NCBI GenBank assembly: GCA_045123975.1
Contig: JBGVKV010000059.1
Span: 1-6,922, forward strand
Source: SIG701 sp045123975
GTDB lineage: Bacteria; Bacillota; Clostridia; Oscillospirales; CAG-272
DNA length: 6,922 nucleotides
Reading direction: 5' to 3'
Under the pieces are notes generated by a model, which was given only the letters and a program-made list of their open reading frames with translations, did not search any database and was not told where the DNA came from. The translations under genes were made by a program, and so were the position numbers. Below, in pieces: positions 1 to 6,401 of the stretch. How positions within the stretch are numbered: the first letter of the stretch is position 1; every line of letters starts with the position of its first letter.

Positions 1-113
1 TCACCCCCGCCTGGGCGGCCTTCGCCACCATCCTGGCCTTCTACTTCAACAAGGCAAAGGGGGAGAACAAGGAAAAGATCCGCCGGGCCGCCAAAAACAA
101 AATCGATTTTTAA
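1..113 (+). CDS. C-terminal end of a small membrane-type protein, possibly phage-related (partial)
   Basis: The reading frame is open from the window edge (first full codon at 3) to a TAA at 111-113, giving the last 36 residues of a protein that begins upstream. The visible part starts with a hydrophobic stretch of about 14 residues (AWAAFATILAFYFN), probably the last membrane segment. A strongly basic, Lys/Arg-rich hydrophilic tail follows (NKAKGENKEKIRRAAKNK). A membrane segment followed by a short charged tail is common in phage holins and other small phage membrane proteins. The next gene, 14 bp downstream on the same strand, is also a small membrane protein, which supports a lysis-module setting. 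The family cannot be named from this fragment; the phage link is inference. Confidence 0.6.
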   Translation, partial: TPAWAAFATILAFYFNKAKGENKEKIRRAAKNKIDF

Positions 114-127
114 GAAAGAGGTTACAT

Positions 128-445
128 ATGGAAAAACTGAAACAGAAGCTGTCCTCCCGCAAGCTGTGGGCGGCCGTCATCGCCGTGATCGTGGTGCTGG
201 CCGTATCCCTTCTCGGGGAGGAGTTGACCCCCGAGATCGTGTCCGCCCTGGAATGCGTGGTGGGCGCCGCCGTGGCCTACATCTTCGGCGAGGGCGCCGT
301 GGACATCGCCCGCATCATCGCCGAAGCCGTCAAGCGTGCCTACGCCGTGGCTTACGAGGTCGTGGGGGAGGAGGTATGCGGTGCAGAGAAAACCAAACGC
401 ATTCACACGGCAGAAACATGTGACGAAGAGCAGACATCCGCATAA
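128..445 (+). CDS. Small two-helix membrane protein, holin-like, prophage-type
   Basis: This is a complete 105-residue protein. Its ATG is preceded by AAAGAGG (115-121) at a 6-base spacing, 14 bp after the stop of the previous gene, so the two are probably co-transcribed. A basic amphipathic N-terminus (residues 1-12) precedes one hydrophobic helix at about 13-30 and a second at about 37-54, joined by a short acidic turn (GEELTPE). A third, more amphipathic Ala-rich stretch covers 55-80. The tail from about 81 is acidic and polar, with cysteines at about 84 and 98. The layout resembles small proteins that sit beside holins and endolysins in clostridial prophages, but no diagnostic motif is present. 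A holin or holin accessory role is inference; it could be an unrelated small membrane protein. Confidence 0.7.
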   Translation: MEKLKQKLSSRKLWAAVIAVIVVLAVSLLGEELTPEIVSALECVVGAAVAYIFGEGAVDIARIIAEAVKRAYAVAYEVVGEEVCGAEKTKRIHTAETCDEEQTSA

Positions 446-515
446 GTCCTGCTCTCCTTCTCTCCGCAACTCTCTCAATTTCCACGTGAAACCGGAGCCG
501 CAGCCAAGGAGATAG
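381..515 (+). CDS. Candidate 44-residue basic peptide starting at GTG (tentative)
   Basis: A GTG at 381 opens a 45-codon frame ending in TAG at 513-515, in a different frame from the membrane protein whose 3' end it overlaps by 65 bp. A strong Shine-Dalgarno-like run, GGGGGAGGAGGT (364-375), lies inside the upstream gene, about six bases before the GTG. The same run is too close to the ATG at 376, which would in any case give only 15 residues. The predicted peptide has 11 Lys/Arg and 4 His but only one acidic residue. No family is recognised. The purine run also encodes Gly-Glu-Glu of the upstream protein, so the apparent ribosome site may be accidental. It is listed as a candidate only. Confidence 0.22.
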   Translation: MQRKPNAFTRQKHVTKSRHPHKSCSPSLRNSLNFHVKPEPQPRR

Positions 516-520
516 GGGCA

Positions 521-563
521 CCGGGGAAAGAAACTTCGGCGTTTGAGATGGTTCTTTCCCCGG
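521..563. repeat. Perfect 12-bp inverted repeat with 19-base spacer
   Basis: CCGGGGAAAGAA (521-532) is matched exactly by TTCTTTCCCCGG (552-563). RNA from either strand could form a 12-bp stem with a 19-base loop. On the + strand the stem is followed by CAGTCTTTCTG, which is only weakly U-rich, so it is a poor classical terminator. It lies in the non-coding stretch between the prophage-like genes and the ileS promoter. It could be a transcript-end structure for the upstream genes, a protein-binding palindrome, or a relic of the integration boundary. Confidence 0.6.
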
Positions 564-595
564 CAGTCTTTCTGAAAACAACACATGCTGACACC

Positions 596-636
596 CGGCA
601 GGGCAGATATTGTCCTGCCGCTCTCTTCCTTTTTTA
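596..636 (+). terminator. Terminator-like hairpin upstream of the ileS promoter
   Basis: CGGCAGGGCA (596-605) pairs with TGTCCTGCCG (611-620), including one G-T pair, around the loop GATAT. A pyrimidine-rich tract ends in a run of T at 631-636. The U-run starts about ten bases after the stem, so this is an imperfect intrinsic terminator. It sits ten bases before the -35 box of ileS and would insulate ileS from read-through out of the prophage-like genes. Confidence 0.55.
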
Positions 637-645
637 TAAAATACC

Positions 646-674
646 TTGACAAAAATGCCGCTCTGTGCTACAAT
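646..674 (+). promoter_or_regulatory. Sigma-A-type promoter for the T-box/ileS transcript
   Basis: TTGACA (646-651) is a perfect -35 hexamer. TACAAT (669-674) differs from the -10 consensus by one base, and the spacer is exactly 17 bp. TG at 666-667 also forms an extended -10 element. Transcription should start near 681-683, just before the T-box leader. Such a strong promoter fits an essential gene controlled mainly by premature termination. Confidence 0.88.
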
Positions 675-856
675 TTCCTTGTCTATAAAGGCGCAGATGA
701 AGACAGTACGTGCGGCTCAAAAAAGCCACAGCGAATCGGGGTGGGTGAAAGCCCGGTATCTTTTTTCGCACGGAAGATCACTTCGGAGCCGCAAGGGCGA
801 AATACAGTAGCTTTTGCCGGATACCGTCCGTTACCTCGGTCGCATATGTTCGTATG

Positions 857-888
857 CAGGTGGTATAACGAAGCGCGCCTTCGTCCTG
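857..888 (+). promoter_or_regulatory. T-box antiterminator
   Basis: CAGG (857-860) pairs with CCTG (885-888), and ACGAAG (868-873) pairs with CTTCGT (879-884). Between them the 5' strand leaves a seven-base bulge TGGTATA (861-867). TGGT in the bulge would pair with the NCCA end of uncharged tRNA; the variable T pairs with discriminator base A, as expected for tRNA-Ile. The structure excludes the terminator because it uses 879-888, which overlaps the terminator's 5' arm. Confidence 0.82.
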
Positions 889-911
889 TGGGACGGAGGA
901 TTTTTATTTTT
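878..911 (+). terminator. T-box regulatory terminator
   Basis: CCTTCGTCC (878-886) pairs with GGACGGAGG (891-899), with one T-G pair, around the loop TGTG. The tract ATTTTTATTTTT (900-911) follows directly. This is the off-state of the ileS leader: it forms when charged tRNA-Ile, or no tRNA, fails to stabilise the competing antiterminator. Confidence 0.88.
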
Positions 912-935
912 CGATTATTTTTTAAGGAGTGCGTT

Positions 936-3900
936 ATGTACAAGAAAGTCCCGACGAATCTGGATTTCGTAAACCGCGAACAGCAGACTCTTGCGTTCTG
1001 GAACGAGAATCACATTTTCGAAAAGTCTCTGGAGCACCGCAAAGGGGAACGAAATTACACCTTCTACGACGGTCCTCCCACCGCCAACGGCAAGCCCCAC
1101 ATCGGTCACGTACTGACCCGTGTTATCAAGGATATGATCCCCCGCTACCGCTGCATGAAGGGCTACGACGTGCCCCGTAAGGCCGGCTGGGATACCCACG
1201 GTCTGCCCGTTGAGTTGGAAGTGGAGAAACTGCTCGGCCTGGACGGCAAGGAGCAGATCGAGACCTACGGTATCGATCCCTTCATCTCCAAGTGTAAGGA
1301 AAGCGTTTGGAAGTACAAGGGCATGTGGGAGGATTTCTCCGGCACCGTTGGCTTCTGGGCGGATATGGATCATCCCTACGTTACCTATCACAACGATTAT
1401 ATCGAGTCCGAATGGTGGGCACTGAAAAAAATCTGGGAGAAGGATCTGCTCTACAAGGGCTTTAAGATCGTTCCCTACTGCCCTCGCTGCGGAACCCCTC
1501 TGTCCACCCATGAGGTGGCCCAGGGCTATAAGGCCGTGAAGGAGCGCTCTGCCATCGCACGCTTCAAGGTAAAGGGTGAGGATGCCTACATCCTGGCGTG
1601 GACCACCACCCCCTGGACTTTGCCCTCCAACGTGGCTCTCTGCGTAAATCCCGATGAGATCTACGTAAAGGTAAAGGCCGCCGACGGATACACCTACTAT
1701 CTGGCCAAGGCTCTGGCGGATACCGTTCTCGGCTCTCTGAAGACCGAGGATACCCCCGCTTACGAGATCCTTGAGGAGTACAAGGGTACCGATCTGGAAT
1801 ACAAGGAATACGAGCCCCTGTTCGAGTGCTCCATCCCCGTATGCGAGAAGCAGCATAAGAAGGCTCACTTCGTGACCTGCGACAACTACGTTACCATGTC
1901 CGACGGTACCGGTGTGGTTCACATCGCTCCCGCCTTCGGTGCGGATGACGCCAACGTGGGCCGCAAGTACGATCTGCCCTTCGTGCAGTTCGTGGATGCC
2001 AAGGGCGATATGACTGAGGAAACTCCCTTCGCCGGCGTATTCGTAAAGAAAGCGGATCCCATGGTGCTGACCGATCTGGAAAGCCGCGGCCTGCTCTTCG
2101 ACGCGCCCAAGTTTGAGCATGAGTATCCTTTCTGCTGGCGCTGTGACACTCCTCTGATCTACTACGCAAGAGAATCCTGGTTCATCAAGATGACCGCTGT
2201 CCGCGAGGATCTGATCCGCAACAACAACACCATCAACTGGATCCCCGAATCCATCGGCAAGGGCCGATTCGGCGACTGGCTGGAGAACGTACAGGATTGG
2301 GGTATCAGCCGTAACCGTTACTGGGGCACGCCTCTGAACATCTGGGAATGCTCCTGCGGTCACCGCCACGCCATCGGCTCCATCGCTGAGCTGAAGGAAA
2401 TGGCCATCGAGTGCCCCGAGGAGATCGAGCTCCACCGTCCTTACGTGGATGCAGTAAAGCTGAAATGTCCCGAGTGCGGCGGCGAGATGACTCGTGTCCC
2501 CGAGGTTATCGACTGCTGGTTTGACTCCGGTGCCATGCCCTTCGCACAGCATCACTATCCCTTTGAAAATCACGATATATTCGAGCAGCAGTTCCCCGCC
2601 GACTTCATTTCCGAAGCGGTGGACCAGACCCGCGGTTGGTTCTACTCCCTGCTGGCAATCTCCACTCTGCTCTTCAACCGTGCGCCCTTCAAGAACGTAA
2701 TCGTTCTCGGTCACGTACAGGATGAAAACGGACAGAAGATGTCCAAATCCAAGGGCAATGCGGTGGATCCCTTTGACGCACTGTCTACCTACGGTGCCGA
2801 TGCGATCCGTTGGTACTTCTACACCAACTCCGCTCCCTGGCTGCCCAACCGCTTCTACGGCAAGGCCGTTGTGGAAGGTCAGCGCAAGTTCATGGGCACG
2901 CTTTGGAACACCTACGCCTTCTGGGTACTGTATGCGGATATCGACTCCTTTGATCCCACCAAGTATAGCCTGAAGGACTGCGCCCTCACCGTTATGGATC
3001 GCTTCATTCTGTCCCGTCTGAACACTACCGTGGCAGAAACCGACGATCATCTGGCAAACTACCGTATCCCCGAAGCGGCCAAGTCCCTCTCCACCTTCGT
3101 GGACGAGCTGTCCAACTGGTACGTGCGCCGCTGCCGTGAGCGTTTCTGGGGCAAGGATATGAGCGAGGACAAGATCGCCGCGTTTATGACGCTGTACACC
3201 TGTCTTGTTACCATCGCCAAGGCCTCCGCTCCCATGATCCCCTTCATGGCCGAGGATATCTACCAGAACCTGGTTCGCACCGTGGATGCGAATGCTCCCG
3301 AGAGCATCCATCTGTGCGATTATCCCGAGTCCGATGCTTCCTACATCGACCGCCAGCTGGAGACCGACATGGACTTCGTTCTCCGCGTGGTCGTTCTGGG
3401 ACGCAGCGCCCGCAACGGTTCCAACATCAAGAACCGCCAGCCTCTGTCCGATATGTACGTGAAGTGCGAGCGGGAGATCAGCGACTATTATCGCCAGATC
3501 GTTGAGGAAGAACTGAACATCAAGCACGTGGAATTTGTATCTGACGTGTCCCCCTTCTCCTCTTACAGCTTCAAGCCCCAGCTGAAGACCGTAGGTCCCA
3601 AGTACGGTAAGCTGCTGGGCAAGATCCGTGCCGCTCTTACCGAATTGGACGGCAACGCCGCCAAAGCCGAGTTGGATGCAAACGGTTCCCTGAAGTTTGA
3701 TTTCGACGGGGAGGAAGTGATCCTCACCGAAGCGGATCTGCTCATCGAGATCCAGCAGAAGGAAGGCTACTTCTCCGCGGCAGAGCGGGATATCGTGATC
3801 GCTTTGAACACCACCCTGACGGATGCGCTGATCGAGGAAGGTTTCGTGAGAGAGATCATCTCCAAGATCCAGACCATGCGTAAGGATGCGGACTTCAACG

Positions 3901-4079
3901 TGACCGATCACATCCGCGTAGGCATCACCGGCAGCGAAAAGCTTCTGGCCATCGCTGAGCGGGGCCGCACCGAGATCGCCGGCGCGGTTCTGGCCGATGC
4001 GTTCGACTGCACCGACGGCATCGCCAAGGATTGGAACATCAACGGCGAGGACGTAACCATCACCGTAGCAAAGATCTAA
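936..4079 (+). CDS. ileS: Isoleucyl-tRNA synthetase, IleRS2 (eukaryote-like) type
   Basis: This class I synthetase charges tRNA-Ile in the cytoplasm. The protein has 1047 residues. The ATG at 936 follows AAGGAG (924-929) at normal spacing; the frame runs open further upstream, but only through the T-box leader. The nucleotide-binding motif HIGH is at 55-58 (GKPHIGH), with GWDTHGLPVE at 84-93 and KMSKS at 601-605. Zinc-type cysteine pairs occur at 182/185 (CPRC), 400/403 (CWRC), 472/474 and 511/514 (CPEC). The CP1 editing domain shows TTTPWT from 223 and HIAPAFGADD at 329-338; it would clear misactivated valine. The tRNA-binding region includes NWYVRRCRERFW near 725-737. The length, TTTPWT and GWDTHGLPVE context fit IleRS2 rather than the E. 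coli type, a group known for reduced mupirocin sensitivity. Regulation is by the upstream T-box. Confidence 0.97.
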   Translation: MYKKVPTNLDFVNREQQTLAFWNENHIFEKSLEHRKGERNYTFYDGPPTANGKPHIGHVLTRVIKDMIPRYRCMKGYDVPRKAGWDTHGLPVELEVEKLLGLDGKEQIETYGIDPFISKCKESVWKYKGMWEDFSGTVGFWADMDHPYVTYHNDYIESEWWALKKIWEKDLLYKGFKIVPYCPRCGTPLSTHEVAQGYKAVKERSAIARFKVKGEDAYILAWTTTPWTLPSNVALCVNPDEIYVKVKAADGYTYYLAKALADTVLGSLKTEDTPAYEILEEYKGTDLEYKEYEPLFECSIPVCEKQHKKAHFVTCDNYVTMSDGTGVVHIAPAFGADDANVGRKYDLPFVQFVDAKGDMTEETPFAGVFVKKADPMVLTDLESRGLLFDAPKFEHEYPFCWRCDTPLIYYARESWFIKMTAVREDLIRNNNTINWIPESIGKGRFGDWLENVQDWGISRNRYWGTPLNIWECSCGHRHAIGSIAELKEMAIECPEEIELHRPYVDAVKLKCPECGGEMTRVPEVIDCWFDSGAMPFAQHHYPFENHDIFEQQFPADFISEAVDQTRGWFYSLLAISTLLFNRAPFKNVIVLGHVQDENGQKMSKSKGNAVDPFDALSTYGADAIRWYFYTNSAPWLPNRFYGKAVVEGQRKFMGTLWNTYAFWVLYADIDSFDPTKYSLKDCALTVMDRFILSRLNTTVAETDDHLANYRIPEAAKSLSTFVDELSNWYVRRCRERFWGKDMSEDKIAAFMTLYTCLVTIAKASAPMIPFMAEDIYQNLVRTVDANAPESIHLCDYPESDASYIDRQLETDMDFVLRVVVLGRSARNGSNIKNRQPLSDMYVKCEREISDYYRQIVEEELNIKHVEFVSDVSPFSSYSFKPQLKTVGPKYGKLLGKIRAALTELDGNAAKAELDANGSLKFDFDGEEVILTEADLLIEIQQKEGYFSAAERDIVIALNTTLTDALIEEGFVREIISKIQTMRKDADFNVTDHIRVGITGSEKLLAIAERGRTEIAGAVLADAFDCTDGIAKDWNINGEDVTITVAKI

Positions 4080-4092
4080 GATAAACGAAAAA

Positions 4093-4130
4093 GGCGGCTG
4101 CCCTGTGGCAGCCGCCGTTGTTTTTTTATT
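4093..4130. terminator. Bidirectional intrinsic terminator between ileS and the MurE-like gene
   Basis: GGCGGCTGCC (4093-4102) and GGCAGCCGCC (4107-4116) form a perfect 10-bp GC-rich stem with a four-base loop, CTGT. On the + strand it is followed by GTTG and a long T-rich tract (4121-4134). On the - strand the stem is followed by five T and then CG (complement of 4086-4092). It therefore serves both ileS, ending 13 bp to the left, and the converging Mur ligase gene, whose stop codon lies inside the + strand T-tract. Confidence 0.93.
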
Positions 4131-5610
4131 TTTTCGCCTTCTCCTCGGAGAGAACAAGAGCACATTCTTCCTCCAGAATGGCACGCTCCGAGAAGGGCAC
4201 TTTCTTCCCACCGATCAGCTGGTAGGTTTCGTGTCCCTTACCCGCCAGGAGGATGATATCGCCCGGCCGGGACATACGGAGTGCGGGGCGCACCGCCACC
4301 TCCCGATCCTCGATCTCCGCACGGGGGCAATCGGGATGGAGATGCTCGGCGATCTCCCGGATGATGGAGATAGGCGATTCAAAATCCGGATTGTCGGAGG
4401 TAATTATGCAGAAATCGGCAAGTTCTCCCGCAGCCGCCGCCAGCTCCGCCCGGCGGTTCTGGGATTTGCCGCCCACCGATCCGAACACGCAGATCAGCCG
4501 CACGGGACGGTACTCGCGAAGTACAGAGAGGGCACTGCGCAAGCTGAGCCCGTTGTGGGCGTAATCGATAACGAAGGTGCGCCCGGGCAGATGGCCCGCG
4601 ATCTCGAACCGTCCCTGCACGGGAGCGGTTTTCAGCGCCGCGGCGCTGTCGCAGACGGACACGCCGTACACGGATGCCACCGCCATGGCGGCCAGGGCAT
4701 TGTGCACGGAAAAATGGCCGGGGGACAATACGGATACGGGGGTACTTCCCTCCTTCGTCACGCAATCGAAACGGACACCCAAAGTGGTATCCTCACGATA
4801 GTTTTCAATATCTCTTGCCGACATATCCGCCCGGCCTACGCCGAAGGAGATCCGTTTTGCGTCGGTATCGCCCAGGATCGTCTCCCACATAGCATCGTCC
4901 GCATTGTAGATGGCGTGGCGAACACCGTACTCGGAGAACAGTCTGGCTTTGGAGGCGGCGTAATGCTCGAAATTGGGATGCTCCACGTCGCTGATGTGAT
5001 CGGGAGACAGATTGGTAAAGACACCCACCTCAAAGGGAATCCCGTACACGCGGCTGTGGGCCAATGCCTGGGAGGACACCTCCAGCACCGCATACTCCAT
5101 ACCCGCGCGAACCATCTGATCAAAGTACATATGAAGTTCTTTGCTCTCGGGGGTGGTATTCACCGTTTCCAGATGACGGTCTCCGATGATCACGCCGTTG
5201 GATCCGATATAGGCGCACTTTTTGCCCACACCGTTCAGAATGGCCGCCACCATCAGTGCCGTAGTAGTCTTCCCCTTCGTGCCGGTGATGCCGATAATGT
5301 GCAGGCGATCGGCGGGACGTCCGTAAAACTCCGCGCTGATGACCGCCAGCGTCTGTCGGGTATCCTCCACACGGATCACCACCGCGTCGGGCGGCAGATC
5401 CACCTCACGGCTCACAAGAAAGGCACGGCATCCCTGGTCATAGGCGGATTTCGCATAGTTATGGCCGTCGGACCGAGCACCGATGAGGCACACGAAAAGG
5501 CATTCTGCCTCTGCCCGGCGGGAATCGTATTCGATCCGCCGAATATCCGCCTCCGGAGCCGGAAGCGCACCCACAACGGACACACGGGCAAACAACTCAC
5601 TCAGGCGCAT
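4126..5610 (-). CDS. MurE-like Mur ligase (UDP-MurNAc-tripeptide synthetase family), divergent specificity
   Basis: The family ATP-dependently adds the third residue to UDP-MurNAc-L-Ala-D-Glu in the cytoplasm. The protein has 494 residues, normal for MurE. I chose the ATG at 5610 because AAAGGAGG lies six bases upstream; an in-frame TTG at 5628 would overlap that site. An N-terminal UMP-binding domain with YDSR (28-31) comes first. The central ATPase domain has the P-loop GITGTKGKTT (107-116), NTTPES (151-156) and SKARLF, in which K221 matches the carbamylated lysine. The C-terminal domain ends with AGKGHE (456-461). Three places differ from meso-DAP-adding enzymes: TNLSPDHIS (199-207) replaces the TNLSRDHLD type, GSVGGKSQNRR (377-387) replaces GCGGDRD, and DNPD (406-409) replaces DNPR. 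It is therefore a MurE relative of uncertain amino-acid substrate. It follows the racemase gene by 21 bp. Confidence 0.88.
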   Translation of the reverse strand: MRLSELFARVSVVGALPAPEADIRRIEYDSRRAEAECLFVCLIGARSDGHNYAKSAYDQGCRAFLVSREVDLPPDAVVIRVEDTRQTLAVISAEFYGRPADRLHIIGITGTKGKTTTALMVAAILNGVGKKCAYIGSNGVIIGDRHLETVNTTPESKELHMYFDQMVRAGMEYAVLEVSSQALAHSRVYGIPFEVGVFTNLSPDHISDVEHPNFEHYAASKARLFSEYGVRHAIYNADDAMWETILGDTDAKRISFGVGRADMSARDIENYREDTTLGVRFDCVTKEGSTPVSVLSPGHFSVHNALAAMAVASVYGVSVCDSAAALKTAPVQGRFEIAGHLPGRTFVIDYAHNGLSLRSALSVLREYRPVRLICVFGSVGGKSQNRRAELAAAAGELADFCIITSDNPDFESPISIIREIAEHLHPDCPRAEIEDREVAVRPALRMSRPGDIILLAGKGHETYQLIGGKKVPFSERAILEEECALVLSEEKAKK

Positions 5611-5631
5611 AGGGCGCCTCCTTTCCAAAAC

Positions 5632-6378
5632 TCAGATCTGCATTTCGGGATCCATAAGAGCAAATTCCTCACGGAATCCCTGGGTCTCACTGCCGCACAT
5701 GGTGATGGCACGGCAGGCCAGCACCTGCAAGGAGTCAATAAACATCTCCTCCTCGGGAATCTCACGGGCAGCCACCGACAACTCGGTACAGCCGAGGATC
5801 ATACAGTCGCATCCCGCCGCCTGCAAGGGGCGCACCGCCTCATAAAGCAGTGCGGGATCGCTGCGCAGGCCCCGCTTGACGAAATCGTAAATGATACGGG
5901 TCAATTTCTCCTGACAAGCCCCGTCCGGCACGGCATACGCAATGCCCTCCCGCTCCAGAGCGCTCTGATACGCGCCCGAGGCAATGGTGCCCTCGGTGGC
6001 AAGAATGCCCGCCTTCTTATGTCCGCAAGTGCGGACGAAGTGGGCCGTTTCCCGAATGATGCTGGGCACGGGCACGGACACGGAGGCCCGCACCTGATCG
6101 ATGAAATAATGGGCTGTATTGCAGGGGATCACGATGGCCCGGGCACCAAAAGCCTCCAGAGCCTTGGCATCCTCAATCATGGCAGGCAGAGGGCTGTCGG
6201 TGCTTCGGCCGAGTATGAAATCCGTCCGATCCGGCGTGGACGCACGGCTGGACAGAATAATATCGATATGATCCTGATCCCGCTGCGCCTTGGTATGAGC
6301 GGTGATCATCTCATAGAAATACGCGCTCGCCATCGGGCCAAGCCCGCCGAGAACGCCCAAAAGATGCGGTGAATGCAT
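5632..6378 (-). CDS. Aspartate/glutamate racemase family protein, probable aspartate racemase
   Basis: This is a cofactor-independent two-cysteine racemase that interconverts L- and D-amino acids, probably aspartate. The protein has 248 residues, usual for the family. The start at 6378 is chosen because the family's N-terminus (LLGVLGGLGPMAS) begins right there; the preceding site is only GGGGG with a five-base spacer, so translation may be weak or coupled to the gene upstream. The phosphate/substrate loop GGLGP is at 11-15 and PDRT at 49-52. The catalytic cysteines are Cys86 in PCNTAH (85-90) and Cys197 in GCTELS (196-201); both are present, so the enzyme should be active. It lies 23 bp after an ATP-grasp ligase of the D-aspartate-ligase type, which favours D-Asp as product. 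Glutamate racemase is less likely, because MurI proteins look different, but it is not excluded. Confidence 0.9.
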   Translation of the reverse strand: MHSPHLLGVLGGLGPMASAYFYEMITAHTKAQRDQDHIDIILSSRASTPDRTDFILGRSTDSPLPAMIEDAKALEAFGARAIVIPCNTAHYFIDQVRASVSVPVPSIIRETAHFVRTCGHKKAGILATEGTIASGAYQSALEREGIAYAVPDGACQEKLTRIIYDFVKRGLRSDPALLYEAVRPLQAAGCDCMILGCTELSVAAREIPEEEMFIDSLQVLACRAITMCGSETQGFREEFALMDPEMQI

Positions 6379-6401
6379 AATAGCCCCCGTTTTGGTTTTC
6401 G

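Larger units (their letters stand above)
682..911 (+). ncRNA. T-box leader (riboswitch), isoleucine-specific, controlling ileS
   Basis: This leader senses uncharged tRNA-Ile and allows read-through into ileS when charging is low. Stem I is closed by GCGGCTC (712-718) with GAGCCGC (786-792). It has the AGTA element near its base (706-709), an inner helix GCGAA/TTCGC (731-735/765-769), and a distal helix CGGG/CCCG (737-740/752-755) around a GGTGAAAG-type loop. The specifier triplet on the 3' side of the specifier loop reads ATC (777-779), an Ile codon, in the setting GAAG-ATC-ACTTC. A stem II-like helix (796-802/812-818) follows, and a short GCATA/TATGC helix (842-846/853-857) precedes the T-box sequence at 858-870. 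The downstream gene is ileS, which confirms the specificity. The bulge sequence departs from consensus (see findings). Confidence 0.9.

Noticed and set aside
585..935. N-terminal extension of IleRS in the same frame
   Set aside because: The 117 extra codons lie over the promoter and the T-box leader. The ATG at 936 has AAGGAG in front and gives the normal IleRS N-terminus.
915..4211. A 1098-residue open frame on the - strand covering almost all of ileS
   Set aside because: It is the antisense shadow of ileS, caused by third-position codon bias. Its translation shows no family motifs, and it would run through the T-box and the terminator.
5611..5628. Alternative TTG start adding six residues to the MurE-like protein
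   Set aside because: The TTG overlaps the AAAGGAGG ribosome site that serves the ATG at 5610; the extra residues are simply the translated ribosome site.
4105..6372. A 755-residue open frame on the + strand across the Mur ligase and racemase genes
   Set aside because: Both genes on the opposite strand have clear motifs, starts and ribosome sites. This frame is Gly/His/Arg-rich without recognisable domains, starts inside the terminator hairpin and crosses gene borders.
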